From: an uncultured Lachnospiraceae bacterium
Lineage (GTDB): Bacteria > Bacillota > Clostridia > Lachnospirales > Lachnospiraceae
Direction of reading: 5' to 3'
DNA: 42,930 nucleotides
Assembly: GCA_910578345.1 (NCBI GenBank)
Contig: CAJTRA010000022.1
Location: 1 to 42,930, forward strand
The position numbers were made by a program, and so were the translations under genes. Below the pieces are notes generated by a model that was not told the origin of the DNA, ran no database searches, and saw only the letters and a list, made by a program, of their open reading frames with translations. The number at the start of each line of letters is the position of its first letter. The stretch's first letter is position 1. Below are positions 17,129-24,776 of this stretch, piece by piece.

Positions 17129-18379
17129 ATGGACGCTGTTCGTATCTATGGTGGTAATTGTCTGTGTGGACAGACTACGATACAAGGCTCAAAAAACGCG
17201 TCGCTCCCGATTCTTGCTGCGACGCTGTTGATAAACGGTATCTGTGAGATAGAGAACTGCCCGGACATTTCCGATGTCTATCATATGTTGAGACTATTGG
17301 AAAGTCTTGGATGCAGAGTAGAGAGAGAAGGCACGCTTGTTCGGGTGAATACGAAGCAGTTGTCGAAGTGTGACATGCCTGCTGACTCCGTGGGGGTGAT
17401 GCGTTCTTCCATCATGCTTCTTGGCGCGCTGCTGGCCAGAACAGGCAGTGTCAGCATGGAATATCCGGGAGGATGCGTGATCGGAGCAAGACCGATCGAC
17501 CTTCATCTGCAGTCGCTGCGCAGGATGGGGGTAGCGATCGAACAGCAAAAGAAGGGATTCTGCGCAGAATCGATGCGGTTAAAAGGCGCTGTGTTCCAGC
17601 TGCCTTTTGTCAGTGTAGGAGTGACGGAGAATCTGCTTCTGGCGGCAGTCCTGGCCGAAGGCATGACCGTGATCGAGCCGGCGGCGAGGGAGCCGGAAAT
17701 ACAGGCGTTATGTGATTTCCTGAACCTGGCAGGTGCCAGAATTGAAGGAAAAGGCAGCGGACGCCTGATTGTTCATGGAGTGAAGAAGCTTATGCCTGTC
17801 AGATACCGCATTCCGGCGGACCGGATCGTGGCGGGAACCTATCTGTGTGCCTGTATGGCGGCAGGTGGTGAGATCTTTCTGCGGGAAGCCCCTGTTGAGG
17901 ATATGGAAAGTGTATTGGAGTATGCCTGCAGCATGGGGGTTACTATAGCGTGCGAGACGGACGGCATGCAGGTAAAGGGACGGGCATGTAAGAGAATACC
18001 CGGTGTGCTTCGGACGGGTTGTTATCCTGCTTTCCCGACGGATATGCAGTCGCAGTTTATGGTGGTGATGGCGGCTTCCGGCCAGCCAGGCCAGATTGAG
18101 GAGACGGTCTTTGAGAATCGTTTCCGCATTGTCCCGGAATTATGTAAGATGGGGGCGGATATCAGCGTACAGGGCAATACGGCCTATGTGAATGGAAGAA
18201 GAAAACTATGCGGCGCAATCGTGCAGGCGCAGGAATTGCGGGGTGGGGCCGCACTTATCCTTGCGGCGCTTGCGGCACAGGGAACCAGTATTGTGACAAA
18301 CCGTCATTATATCGATAGAGGTTACGAGGATATTGTTTTCCGGCTGCGGGAGTTGGGGGCAAAGATCGAACTGGCATGA
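17129..18379 (+). CDS. murA: UDP-N-acetylglucosamine 1-carboxyvinyltransferase
   Basis: MurA transfers enolpyruvate from PEP to UDP-GlcNAc, the first committed peptidoglycan step. The K22-N23 pair lies in GSKNASLP. The active-site cysteine, C116 in GGCVIGARPIDLHL, is kept, so the protein should be sensitive to fosfomycin. The FPTDMQSQ segment and repeated inside-out alpha/beta units are typical. The length, 416 aa, is normal. The 73-bp gap after ftsW is AT-rich and contains TAGAAT at 17091-17096, possibly a weak internal promoter. Many clostridia have two MurA paralogues, and this is the dcw-linked copy. Confidence 0.94.
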   Translation: MDAVRIYGGNCLCGQTTIQGSKNASLPILAATLLINGICEIENCPDISDVYHMLRLLESLGCRVEREGTLVRVNTKQLSKCDMPADSVGVMRSSIMLLGALLARTGSVSMEYPGGCVIGARPIDLHLQSLRRMGVAIEQQKKGFCAESMRLKGAVFQLPFVSVGVTENLLLAAVLAEGMTVIEPAAREPEIQALCDFLNLAGARIEGKGSGRLIVHGVKKLMPVRYRIPADRIVAGTYLCACMAAGGEIFLREAPVEDMESVLEYACSMGVTIACETDGMQVKGRACKRIPGVLRTGCYPAFPTDMQSQFMVVMAASGQPGQIEETVFENRFRIVPELCKMGADISVQGNTAYVNGRRKLCGAIVQAQELRGGAALILAALAAQGTSIVTNRHYIDRGYEDIVFRLRELGAKIELA

Positions 18380-18388
18380 GGTTTATGG

Positions 18389-19234
18389 ATGAGTAACAAG
18401 AAAGCGGTCAAAAAAGTAAAGAAGAGAAATCCCAATCTGCGTCTTGTGAAAAATGGCGATAGTAAACCGGAGAGCAGGGAAAACGGACTGGAGGAGAAGA
18501 TCCGGTTTGGCAAGACCAAACGAAGAATTATCCTGTCCGCGATCCTGTTCTCTCTATTGGCGGCACTGATCGCGGCTTATATCTATATCGTAAACAACTA
18601 TACGGTTACGACGATCTATGTGGAAGGAAATATTCATTATACGAATGAAGAGATCATTGAGATGGTGATCGGTGATGGCATGTATGGAAATAATTCTCTG
18701 TTCCTCTCACTCAAATACAGAGATAAGGGGATTGACAACGTGCCTTTTATCCAGACGATGGATGTGACAGTTGAGACCAAAGATACCATCCGGATCACGG
18801 TTTACGAGAAAGCGCTTGCCGGATATGTGGCTTATCTGGGCCGTTATGTGTATTTCGATAAAGATGGTATCGTGGTCGAGACTTCCTTAGAGAAGACAGA
18901 AGGGATTCCGCAGGTGACAGGGCTTAAGTTCGATCATGTGATCCTGCACGAACAGCTCCCGGTGGAGAAGCCGGAGGTTTTTGCAGATATCCTGAATATC
19001 ACACAGCAGTTGGACAAGTATTCGATGTCTGCAGATAAGATTTATTTTGATGCAGACTACCAGGTCACACTTTTGTTCGGGGAGGCGAGAGTGGCGCTTG
19101 GAAACGATATTTATATTGAAGAAAAGATCATGAAGCTGCAGTATATTCTGCCGGATCTGCTGGGAAAAAGTGGTATTTTGGACATGAGAGAGTATAGTGA
19201 GGATACGAAATCCTACAGTTTTGAGCAGGATTAG
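18389..19234 (+). CDS. divIB: Cell division protein DivIB/FtsQ
   Basis: This single-pass divisome protein bridges FtsL/DivIC and the septal synthase. A basic cytoplasmic tail (about 1-45) is followed by a membrane helix (about 47-69, IILSAILFSLLAALIAAYIY). A POTRA domain then begins VTTIYVEGNIHYTNEEI, and a beta domain reaches the C-terminus. The 281 aa fit the family. It starts 9 bp after murA and lies upstream of ftsZ, as expected; ftsA, which in many bacteria separates ftsQ and ftsZ, is absent. Confidence 0.9.
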   Translation: MSNKKAVKKVKKRNPNLRLVKNGDSKPESRENGLEEKIRFGKTKRRIILSAILFSLLAALIAAYIYIVNNYTVTTIYVEGNIHYTNEEIIEMVIGDGMYGNNSLFLSLKYRDKGIDNVPFIQTMDVTVETKDTIRITVYEKALAGYVAYLGRYVYFDKDGIVVETSLEKTEGIPQVTGLKFDHVILHEQLPVEKPEVFADILNITQQLDKYSMSADKIYFDADYQVTLLFGEARVALGNDIYIEEKIMKLQYILPDLLGKSGILDMREYSEDTKSYSFEQD

Positions 19235-19289
19235 GTTATAAAAGTGCGAATGTCATTCACTGTTACATTAAGAAAAACACAAAAATAGG

Positions 19290-19318
19290 TTGCGAATTTC
19301 GAAAAATAATTATATGAT
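19290..19318 (+). promoter_or_regulatory. Promoter of ftsZ
   Basis: TTGCGA (19290-19295) and TATGAT (19313-19318) are 17 bp apart. The start near 19325 gives a leader of about 36 nt to the TTG start. An independent ftsZ promoter allows expression apart from the long upstream operon. Confidence 0.65.
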
Positions 19319-19360
19319 AATCTATGAGAGTTTATGCATGGAGTAGAAGGAGGAAATACC

Positions 19361-20590
19361 TTGCTTGAGATTAAGTCGAATGATGCTGATTCTGCAGCGA
19401 AAATCATTGTAGTAGGGGTTGGCGGTGCAGGAAATAATGCTGTAAATAGAATGATTGATGAAGAGATTGGCGGGGTGGAGTTTATTGGAATCAATACGGA
19501 TAAGCAGGCGCTGCAGTTATGTAAGGCGCCTACCCTGTTACAGATTGGTGAGAAGTTGACGAAAGGTCTTGGCGCGGGCGCCAAGCCTGAGATCGGTGAG
19601 AAAGCGGCTGAGGAGACCTCAGACGAAGTGGCGGCGGCGCTCAAAGGGGCGGATATGGTGTTCGTGACCTGCGGTATGGGCGGTGGAACCGGCACGGGAG
19701 CGGCGCCAGTGGTTGCCAAGCTTGCGAAGGACATGGGAATCCTGACGGTCGGCGTTGTGACGAAGCCTTTCCGGTTCGAGGCGAAGGCGCGTATGACGAA
19801 CGCCCTTGCCGGTATTGAGAAGATCAAGGATAACGTCGATACTCTTATCGTGATACCGAACGACAAATTACTGGAGATCGTTGATAGAAGAACGACGATG
19901 CCGGATGCGCTGAAGAAAGCGGACGAAGTATTACAGCAGGCGGTACAGGGAATTACAGATCTGATCAACGTACCTTCCGTGATTAATCTGGATTTTGCGG
20001 ATATTCAGACCGTTATGAAAGACAAGGGAATTGCGCATATCGGAATCGGAAGCGGCAAGGGAGACGATAAGGCCAGTGAGGCGGTCAAGATGGCTGTGGA
20101 GAGTCCGCTGCTTGAAACGACAATCTCTGGGGCGACGCATGTGATTATCAATGTATCCGGCGATATTTCTCTGGCAGATGCCTCGGATGCGGCAAGTTAT
20201 GTGCAGGAGCTGACGGGAGATGAAGTGAATATCATCTTCGGTGCGATGTATGATGCGAACATGACGGATACCTGTAATATCACAATTATTGCGACCGGGA
20301 TAGAAGAGAAAGCGAAGCAGACCAGCGGACTTGGATTCAAATCCGGATACATAACTCCTACATCCCTACAAGGCAGACAGCCGGGAAGTGTGCCGGGAGC
20401 CGGTTTGGGGAACTTTGCGGTTCCTTCCGGAATCAAGACAGGGGTTAGACAGCCAGGGAATACGGGTGGACAAGCTAGCACGTCCCAGCTTAGAAACATC
20501 AGCGGTATCAACAAATCAGGAGATATCAAGAGCTCGATTGAAGAGAAGTCCCTGAAGATTCCGGAGTTCTTAAGCAGGAATAATAAATAA
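19361..20590 (+). CDS. ftsZ: Cell division protein FtsZ
   Basis: FtsZ is the tubulin-like GTPase that forms the Z ring. VVGVGGAGNNAVNRM starts the nucleotide-binding domain, followed by NTDKQAL, the tubulin signature GGGTGTGAAP, FRFEAKAR and the T7 loop region NLDFADIQ. A glycine- and proline-rich linker leads to the C-terminal peptide KIPEFLSRNNK, the partner-binding tail. The TTG at 19361 is chosen because AGAAGGAGG ends 7 nt upstream and MLEIKS matches other FtsZ N-termini. The in-frame ATG at 19334 would leave almost no leader from the mapped promoter. The product is 409 aa. Confidence 0.96.
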   Translation: MLEIKSNDADSAAKIIVVGVGGAGNNAVNRMIDEEIGGVEFIGINTDKQALQLCKAPTLLQIGEKLTKGLGAGAKPEIGEKAAEETSDEVAAALKGADMVFVTCGMGGGTGTGAAPVVAKLAKDMGILTVGVVTKPFRFEAKARMTNALAGIEKIKDNVDTLIVIPNDKLLEIVDRRTTMPDALKKADEVLQQAVQGITDLINVPSVINLDFADIQTVMKDKGIAHIGIGSGKGDDKASEAVKMAVESPLLETTISGATHVIINVSGDISLADASDAASYVQELTGDEVNIIFGAMYDANMTDTCNITIIATGIEEKAKQTSGLGFKSGYITPTSLQGRQPGSVPGAGLGNFAVPSGIKTGVRQPGNTGGQASTSQLRNISGINKSGDIKSSIEEKSLKIPEFLSRNNK

Positions 20591-20605
20591 GATAAGATTA
20601 CTAAG

Positions 20606-20634
20606 ACCACAGGAGAAGATCCTGTGGTTTTTTG
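20606..20634 (+). terminator. Intrinsic terminator after ftsZ
   Basis: ACCACAGGA (20606-20614) pairs with TCCTGTGGT (20620-20628) around a 5-nt loop, followed by a T run. It ends the dcw cluster. Confidence 0.92.
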
Positions 20635-20655
20635 TTGCTATCTGTCTTTAAAAAT

Positions 20656-20708
20656 ATGGGAAATACTCCCCGGTTACGACAGAATATTTACTTGTATTTT
20701 CTTATAAT
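20656..20708 (+). promoter_or_regulatory. Possible Spo0A/sigma-A or sigma-H promoter of spoIIGA
   Basis: TATAAT lies at 20703-20708. The reverse complement of 20674-20684 is TTCTGTCGTAA, close to a Spo0A box (TTTGTCGAAA core). It would lie at the -35 if the spacing is about 22 bp, as in Bacillus spoIIG. ATGGGAAAT and ACAGAATAT (20656 and 20679) also resemble sigma-H elements, but with a spacer about 2 bp too long. Confidence 0.35.
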
Positions 20709-20732
20709 AAAGCAGAAGCACGGAGGTGAGAT

Positions 20733-21545
20733 GTGTATTACAAATTATATATTGACAGTGTTTTCCTCTTGCAGATGACAAGCAATCTGTACCTGTTGTC
20801 TCTGGCCGGAAAGATTCTTTTATGTACTGCCACGCATTTTAGAATCTGTCTGGGAGCTGCGGCAGGTGCGGTTCTTACGTGTGTATGTCTGCTGATTCCG
20901 GCGGGAGAGGTCGGAGTCAGGCTGCTTGTGGGCGCTTTCCCTGTCAGTGTGTGTATGCTTTGGATTACCTTTCGCATAAAACCTGGAAAAAGTTTGATCC
21001 ATGGGAGTCTGGTCATGGCTGGCTGTGGATTTTTTTCCGGCAGTGTCATGATATGGATTCTGAACTTCCTCAGAACCGTTCTAAACGGCAGAAACAGCAT
21101 GATTGTGACACTTCTGTCAGGACATTTGGCTTACCGGATTCTGTTAAGGATCATTACCGAATTTCGTAAAAAGAAAGCCGACTGCGAACGGACAGTGTCC
21201 GTCTATGTACCGGATTTAAAGCAGCAGATACGAATCAAGGCATTTCTGGACACGGGAAACCAACTGGTAGATCCCGTCAGCGGTGCACCTGTATGTGTGA
21301 TCAGCCGGAAACTGGCGGCTACGATGCACTCCTGTTTTCAACCAGAGAAGTATCACGCGGTTCCTTTCCAGAGTGTGGGCAGAAAGAGCGGAATTCTGCA
21401 TGCCTATGAGCTGCCGGAACTGACGATTGAAGAGCAAGGGAGAAAGATCCGTAAACAGCAGGTTATCCTGGCAGTTTGTGATACAGACATTTTTGAAGAG
21501 AGTATCTGTCAGATGATACTACACCCCCGGTTATTAGAAGACTAG
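20733..21545 (+). CDS. spoIIGA: Pro-sigma-E processing protease SpoIIGA
   Basis: SpoIIGA is the septum-located aspartic protease that cleaves pro-sigma-E in the mother cell after a signal from SpoIIR. The N-terminal half has about five membrane segments (MYYKLYIDSVFLL start). The C-terminal half is the protease domain, with the aspartic motif FLDTGN containing D173. The length, 270 aa, is slightly under the Bacillus protein. The start is GTG 20733, with GGAGGTGAG just upstream. Its substrate gene sigE begins directly after it, with the sigE ribosome site overlapping the spoIIGA stop. Confidence 0.93.
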   Translation: MYYKLYIDSVFLLQMTSNLYLLSLAGKILLCTATHFRICLGAAAGAVLTCVCLLIPAGEVGVRLLVGAFPVSVCMLWITFRIKPGKSLIHGSLVMAGCGFFSGSVMIWILNFLRTVLNGRNSMIVTLLSGHLAYRILLRIITEFRKKKADCERTVSVYVPDLKQQIRIKAFLDTGNQLVDPVSGAPVCVISRKLAATMHSCFQPEKYHAVPFQSVGRKSGILHAYELPELTIEEQGRKIRKQQVILAVCDTDIFEESICQMILHPRLLED

Positions 21546-21556
21546 GAGGAATGAAG

Positions 21557-22297
21557 ATGGTTTTAAAAGTGGCAATTCCCGGCAGGGTTCAATTCAGGAT
21601 GGTGCAAAAGGACACCAGATTCCTTATGACAAAGCAGGGAGATATTCATTATATAGGTGGAACGGAAGTATTGCCGCCGCCGCTTGAGAGTGAGAAGGAG
21701 AATGAGATCATAAGCGATCTTGGGACGGAGTATGAGGATGAAGCCAAGGCGATTCTGATAGAACATAATCTGCGCCTGGTCGTGTATATTGCCAAGAAAT
21801 TTGACAATACGGGTGTTGGGGTGGAAGATTTGATTTCGATTGGAACAATCGGCCTGATCAAGTCGATCAACACCTTTAATCCCGGTAAGAATATAAAGCT
21901 GGCGACTTATGCGTCACGCTGCATTGAAAATGAGATTCTGATGTACTTAAGAAGAAACAGTAAGCATAAGATGGAAGTTTCCATCGATGAACCCCTTAAT
22001 GTGGACTGGGACGGCAATGAACTTCTGCTTTCCGATATTCTGGGGACGGATGAAGATGTGATCTATAAGGATATTGAGAATGAAGTGGAACGGAAGCTGC
22101 TTGTCAAAGCGATCGCAAAACTCTCGGAACGCGAGCAGACGATTATAAGACTGCGTTTTGGTCTGGGCAGCGCGGACGGACAGGAACTGACGCAGAAGGA
22201 GGTAGCGGAGCTTTTAGGCATATCACAGTCATACATATCACGGTTAGAGAAAAAGATTATGCGCAGATTAAAGAAAGAAATGAGCAAGGACAATTAA
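21557..22297 (+). CDS. sigE: RNA polymerase sporulation sigma factor SigE
   Basis: Sigma-E drives early mother-cell gene expression. It is made as an inactive precursor: the first about 31 residues form the pro-sequence, and HYIGGTEVLPPPL matches the cleavage and start region of mature sigma-E. Regions 2 (DLISIGTIGLIKSINTF, YASRCIENEILMYLRR) and 4 (KLSEREQTIIRLRFGL, helix-turn-helix LTQKEVAELLGISQSYISRLEKK) are intact. Of two ATGs 6 bp apart (21551, 21557), the second has the correct 7-nt distance from AGGAGG. The product is 246 aa. It forms a two-gene operon with spoIIGA and ends at a hairpin terminator. Confidence 0.95.
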   Translation: MVLKVAIPGRVQFRMVQKDTRFLMTKQGDIHYIGGTEVLPPPLESEKENEIISDLGTEYEDEAKAILIEHNLRLVVYIAKKFDNTGVGVEDLISIGTIGLIKSINTFNPGKNIKLATYASRCIENEILMYLRRNSKHKMEVSIDEPLNVDWDGNELLLSDILGTDEDVIYKDIENEVERKLLVKAIAKLSEREQTIIRLRFGLGSADGQELTQKEVAELLGISQSYISRLEKKIMRRLKKEMSKDN

Positions 22298-22320
22298 GAG
22301 ATTTTCAGGACATTTCTGTT

Positions 22321-22369
22321 ACAGGTCAGAAATAGGCGGCAGTATGCGCCGCGTATTTTGACCTGTTTT
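22321..22369 (+). terminator. Terminator between convergent sigE and sigG
   Basis: ACAGGTCAGAA (22321-22331) pairs with TTTTGACCTGT (22356-22366). An inner GCGGC/GCCGC stem is present, and TTTTC follows. The T run suits only the + strand; no matching A run exists for sigG. Confidence 0.7.
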
Positions 22370-22385
22370 CATGGGAAAAGGGGCG

Positions 22386-23171
22386 TTATGCAGTCAGATA
22401 CAGCCGCATGGCTTTCAGAGCGTTTTTCTCCAGCCGGGAAACCTGCGCCTGGGAGATGCCGATCTTATTGGCGACTTCCATCTGGGTCTTGCCCTCGAAG
22501 AAGCGAAGGGTGATAATCTCGTGTTCCCTGTCACTTAATTTCTTCATGGCTTCACTCAGGGAGATGTGTTCCACCCAGGTTTCTTCCCGGTTTTTTTTGT
22601 CGCTGATCTGATCCATGACATAGAGGGTGTCGCCGCCGTCTGTGTAGACTGGTTCATAGAGGCTCATAGGGCTTTGGATAGCGTCTAAGGCATAGACAAT
22701 ATCTTCCTTGGCGACGCCGATCTCGGCGGCAATTTCTGTGACAGTGGGTTCTTTTGAGTTTATGCGGGTGAGATGTTCTTTGGCGTAGATCGCTTTGTAG
22801 GCAGTGTCTTTTAGAGAGCGGGAGACGCGGATGCTGTTGGCGTCCCGCAGATAACGTCTGATCTCACCGACGATCATTGGGACTGCGTAAGTTGAGAATT
22901 TTACATTGAGGGTGCTGTCGAAATTATCGATCGCTTTGATCAGGCCGATACAGCCGATCTGAAACAGATCGTCCACATTCTCGTTGCTCGAATGGAAACG
23001 CTTGATGACACTTAAGACGAGACGAAGATTTCCGTTGATATATTCTTTGCGGGCGGCGTCGTCACCGTTCCCGATCCGTTTAAATAATTCTTCTTTTTCA
23101 GCATTTTTCAGAAGCGGCAGTTTGGAAGTATTGACACCGCAGATTTCTACTTTACCCTGTACCATGTTCAT
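22386..23171 (-). CDS. sigG: RNA polymerase sporulation sigma factor SigG
   Basis: Sigma-G controls late forespore genes after engulfment. The N-terminus has the SigG hallmark KVEICGVNTSKLPLLKN. Region 2 reads DDLFQIGCIGLIKAIDNF and YAVPMIVGEIRRYLRD. Region 3 follows, and region 4 has KLSDREHEIITLRFF and the helix-turn-helix MEVANKIGISQAQVSRLEK. The product is 261 aa. The chosen ATG at 23171 has AAAGGA 6 nt upstream; TTG 23186 and ATG 23165 are alternatives. The gene is on the - strand, converging on sigE; in Bacillus and many clostridia sigG follows sigE in the same direction. A forespore-type promoter lies just upstream. Confidence 0.95.
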   Translation of the reverse strand: MNMVQGKVEICGVNTSKLPLLKNAEKEELFKRIGNGDDAARKEYINGNLRLVLSVIKRFHSSNENVDDLFQIGCIGLIKAIDNFDSTLNVKFSTYAVPMIVGEIRRYLRDANSIRVSRSLKDTAYKAIYAKEHLTRINSKEPTVTEIAAEIGVAKEDIVYALDAIQSPMSLYEPVYTDGGDTLYVMDQISDKKNREETWVEHISLSEAMKKLSDREHEIITLRFFEGKTQMEVANKIGISQAQVSRLEKNALKAMRLYLTA

Positions 23172-23200
23172 ACCTGTCCTTTCCAAATCTCTTTTCTAAC

Positions 23201-23230
23201 AAGGATGTACGAAAAGGTAGGAATTATTCA
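23201..23230 (-). promoter_or_regulatory. Sigma-G/sigma-F-type promoter of sigG
   Basis: On the - strand, TGAATA (complement of 23225-23230) is followed after 17 bp by CATCCTT (complement of 23201-23207). This is close to the sigma-G pattern TGAATA and CATACTA. The leader to the sigG start is about 24 nt and contains the ribosome site, so autoregulation is plausible. Confidence 0.55.
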
Positions 23231-23262
23231 TGAAAATTTAAGGAAAAATCTTTGTGTATTAT

Positions 23263-23291
23263 TTTACAAATGGAGAATTTTTTGATACATT
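23263..23291 (+). promoter_or_regulatory. Promoter of the zinc-ribbon/SH3 gene
   Basis: TTTACA (23263-23268) and TACATT (23286-23291) are 17 bp apart, with a predicted start near 23298. It is divergent from the sigG promoter about 35 bp away. Confidence 0.5.
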
Positions 23292-23338
23292 AATATGTGA
23301 AGGAAAGTATATGTGTGAAATGGGACGAGGTGAAACAG

Positions 23339-24352
23339 ATGATATGTACGAAATGTGGCGCACGCTTGCAGCAGACCGATCAATTTTGCCCGAAATGCGG
23401 CGCCAAAGTGATAAAAGACAGAAGATGCCCGGACTGTGGAGAGGTTCTGCGCGACGGGGTGAAGTTCTGTCCAGGGTGCGGTAAGGCGGTGGGAAGCAAA
23501 AAGAGTACCGCGGCAGTGTTGGAGGAAACGTTAGATATTCCGATTGAGGCGATCGAGAAGAATATCCTTTCGGAGACGGCGGCAGAGATTAAGGCAGAGC
23601 GAAAGACCGGGTCTGCATCGCGTAAGCCGGCGGAAAGAGAGCAGGCGCCAGTAAGAAGAAGTGCCGCCGGGGATTCCCCGCAGAGGAGAACAGTGGATGG
23701 GGAGAAACCAGTGAGAAGGACTTCCGCAAGAACGGAGTCTGTGGGAAGCGCACCGTCCAGAAGGGCGGCAAACGGCCAGAGCGCTTCTCCGGGAGCGCCG
23801 GTGAAGAAGAAACAGGCAGCAGTTCCGGCGCCGCCTCCCCGCAAGAAGAAACCTGTCTACCGGGAAGAGGTATGGGACGACGAGGAGGATTGGGACGAGG
23901 ACGACTGGGATGACGATGAGGAAGGTATAGATGCAATCACTATTATGACGGTAGTGACAGGCTGTATTCTCCTGATTGTGGTAGGTGTTTTGGGATTCCA
24001 TTTCTACAGACAGTATGTGCCGAAGAATTATGATAAGGCAGCCGAAGAGGAACAGGAAACGGAAGAAGAGCAAGGGGAGGAGAAGCAGGAAGAGACGGAG
24101 CAGGATGGTGAGGAAGCAGACGGTCAGGAACAGTCGAACGGGGGATCTGACGGCGTCTCTAAGCTTACCATTGTTTCCAATGTGAATGTACGGGATCAGC
24201 CGAGTACATCCGGAACGAATGTCCTGAAAGTGGCGAAAGCGGGTGAGACTTACGTCTGCAATGGCTTTACGGAAGATGGGGAATGGTATGAGATCGTCCT
24301 GGAAGACGGTACGGTCGGATATGTATTCCATGATTATGTTTCTGCAGAGTAA
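23339..24352 (+). CDS. Zinc-ribbon, single-pass membrane, SH3-domain protein
   Basis: No named family covers the whole protein. It starts with two zinc ribbons of four cysteines each (MICTKCGARLQQTDQFCPKCG and RCPDCGEVLRDGVKFCPGCG). A long basic, low-complexity linker with many RR and KK pairs comes next, then an acidic block containing DDEEDWDEDDWDDDEEG. One membrane helix follows (about 200-222), then an acidic Glu/Gln-rich spacer and a C-terminal bacterial SH3 domain (VNVRDQPSTSGTN to the end). The zinc ribbons should be cytoplasmic and the SH3 domain outside, facing the wall. The ATG at 23339 has GAGGTG 6 nt upstream. It may link a cytoplasmic partner to peptidoglycan, but that is inference. 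The acidic block resembles the one before the PrkC membrane helix. Confidence 0.85.
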   Translation: MICTKCGARLQQTDQFCPKCGAKVIKDRRCPDCGEVLRDGVKFCPGCGKAVGSKKSTAAVLEETLDIPIEAIEKNILSETAAEIKAERKTGSASRKPAEREQAPVRRSAAGDSPQRRTVDGEKPVRRTSARTESVGSAPSRRAANGQSASPGAPVKKKQAAVPAPPPRKKKPVYREEVWDDEEDWDEDDWDDDEEGIDAITIMTVVTGCILLIVVGVLGFHFYRQYVPKNYDKAAEEEQETEEEQGEEKQEETEQDGEEADGQEQSNGGSDGVSKLTIVSNVNVRDQPSTSGTNVLKVAKAGETYVCNGFTEDGEWYEIVLEDGTVGYVFHDYVSAE

Positions 24353-24377
24353 TGTGATGAGATCTGAACTGTAAGGA

Positions 24378-24437
24378 ATAGGAACCTTGCGACGGGCATA
24401 TGCATTTAATAATAAAAAAGCCCGGAGAGGTTCCTAT
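24378..24437 (+). promoter_or_regulatory. Hairpin enclosing ribosome site and start codon
   Basis: ATAGGAACCT (24378-24387) is perfectly complementary to AGGTTCCTAT (24428-24437). An inner CGGGC/GCCCG pair (24393-24397 with 24420-24424) extends the stem. The ribosome site GGAGAGG and the first two bases of the ATG at 24436 are inside it, so it could reduce translation. GAATA (24376) and CATATGCA (24397), 16 bp apart, weakly resemble a sporulation sigma promoter. Confidence 0.6.
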
Positions 24438-24669
24438 GTTATTTTCAGAATTAAAGAAAAAAGAAGTGATCAATCTGAAGAACTGCCAGAAATTGGGCAG
24501 AGTGAGCGATTTCGAATTTGATGAATGTACCGGACAGATTTTTAAGCTGATTATTCCGGGGGAAAATAAATGGTGCGGTCTGTTTGGAAGCGATTCAAAT
24601 TATGTAATCTGCTATAAGGACATTAAACAGATTGGCCCTGATATCATTATTGTGGATATTTGTGTGTAG
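24436..24669 (+). CDS. YlmC/YmxH family PRC-barrel sporulation protein
   Basis: This small protein of 77 residues is a single PRC-barrel-like domain: MLFSELKKKEVINLKNCQKL, GRVSDFEFDECTGQI, then beta strands ending DIIIVDI. YlmC and YmxH are conserved in endospore formers and often listed as sporulation proteins, but their molecular job is not known. The start at 24436 fits the family N-terminus and follows GGAGAGG; an upstream in-frame ATG at 24400 has no ribosome site. Translation may be limited by the hairpin at 24378-24437. Confidence 0.85.
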   Translation: MLFSELKKKEVINLKNCQKLGRVSDFEFDECTGQIFKLIIPGENKWCGLFGSDSNYVICYKDIKQIGPDIIIVDICV

Positions 24670-24747
24670 ATGGTAATCATTCAGCCGTCGGCTTTCCGGC
24701 TGCGAAATCCGGCCTGTTTCTTGTTATTCTAGATTTCCATAAAGCAG

Positions 24748-24776
24748 TTGACATAATTGCCATATTCACCTATAAT
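24748..24776 (+). promoter_or_regulatory. Consensus sigma-A promoter of nrdR
   Basis: TTGACA (24748-24753) and TATAAT (24771-24776) are perfect consensus hexamers 17 bp apart, the strongest promoter in the window. The start near 24783 leaves about 49 nt before nrdR. Confidence 0.9.

Noticed and set aside
23380..24331. Long - strand open frames opposite the zinc-ribbon/SH3 gene
   Set aside because: They arise from the low-complexity, purine-rich + strand gene and read as Arg/Leu/Pro-rich non-protein sequence.
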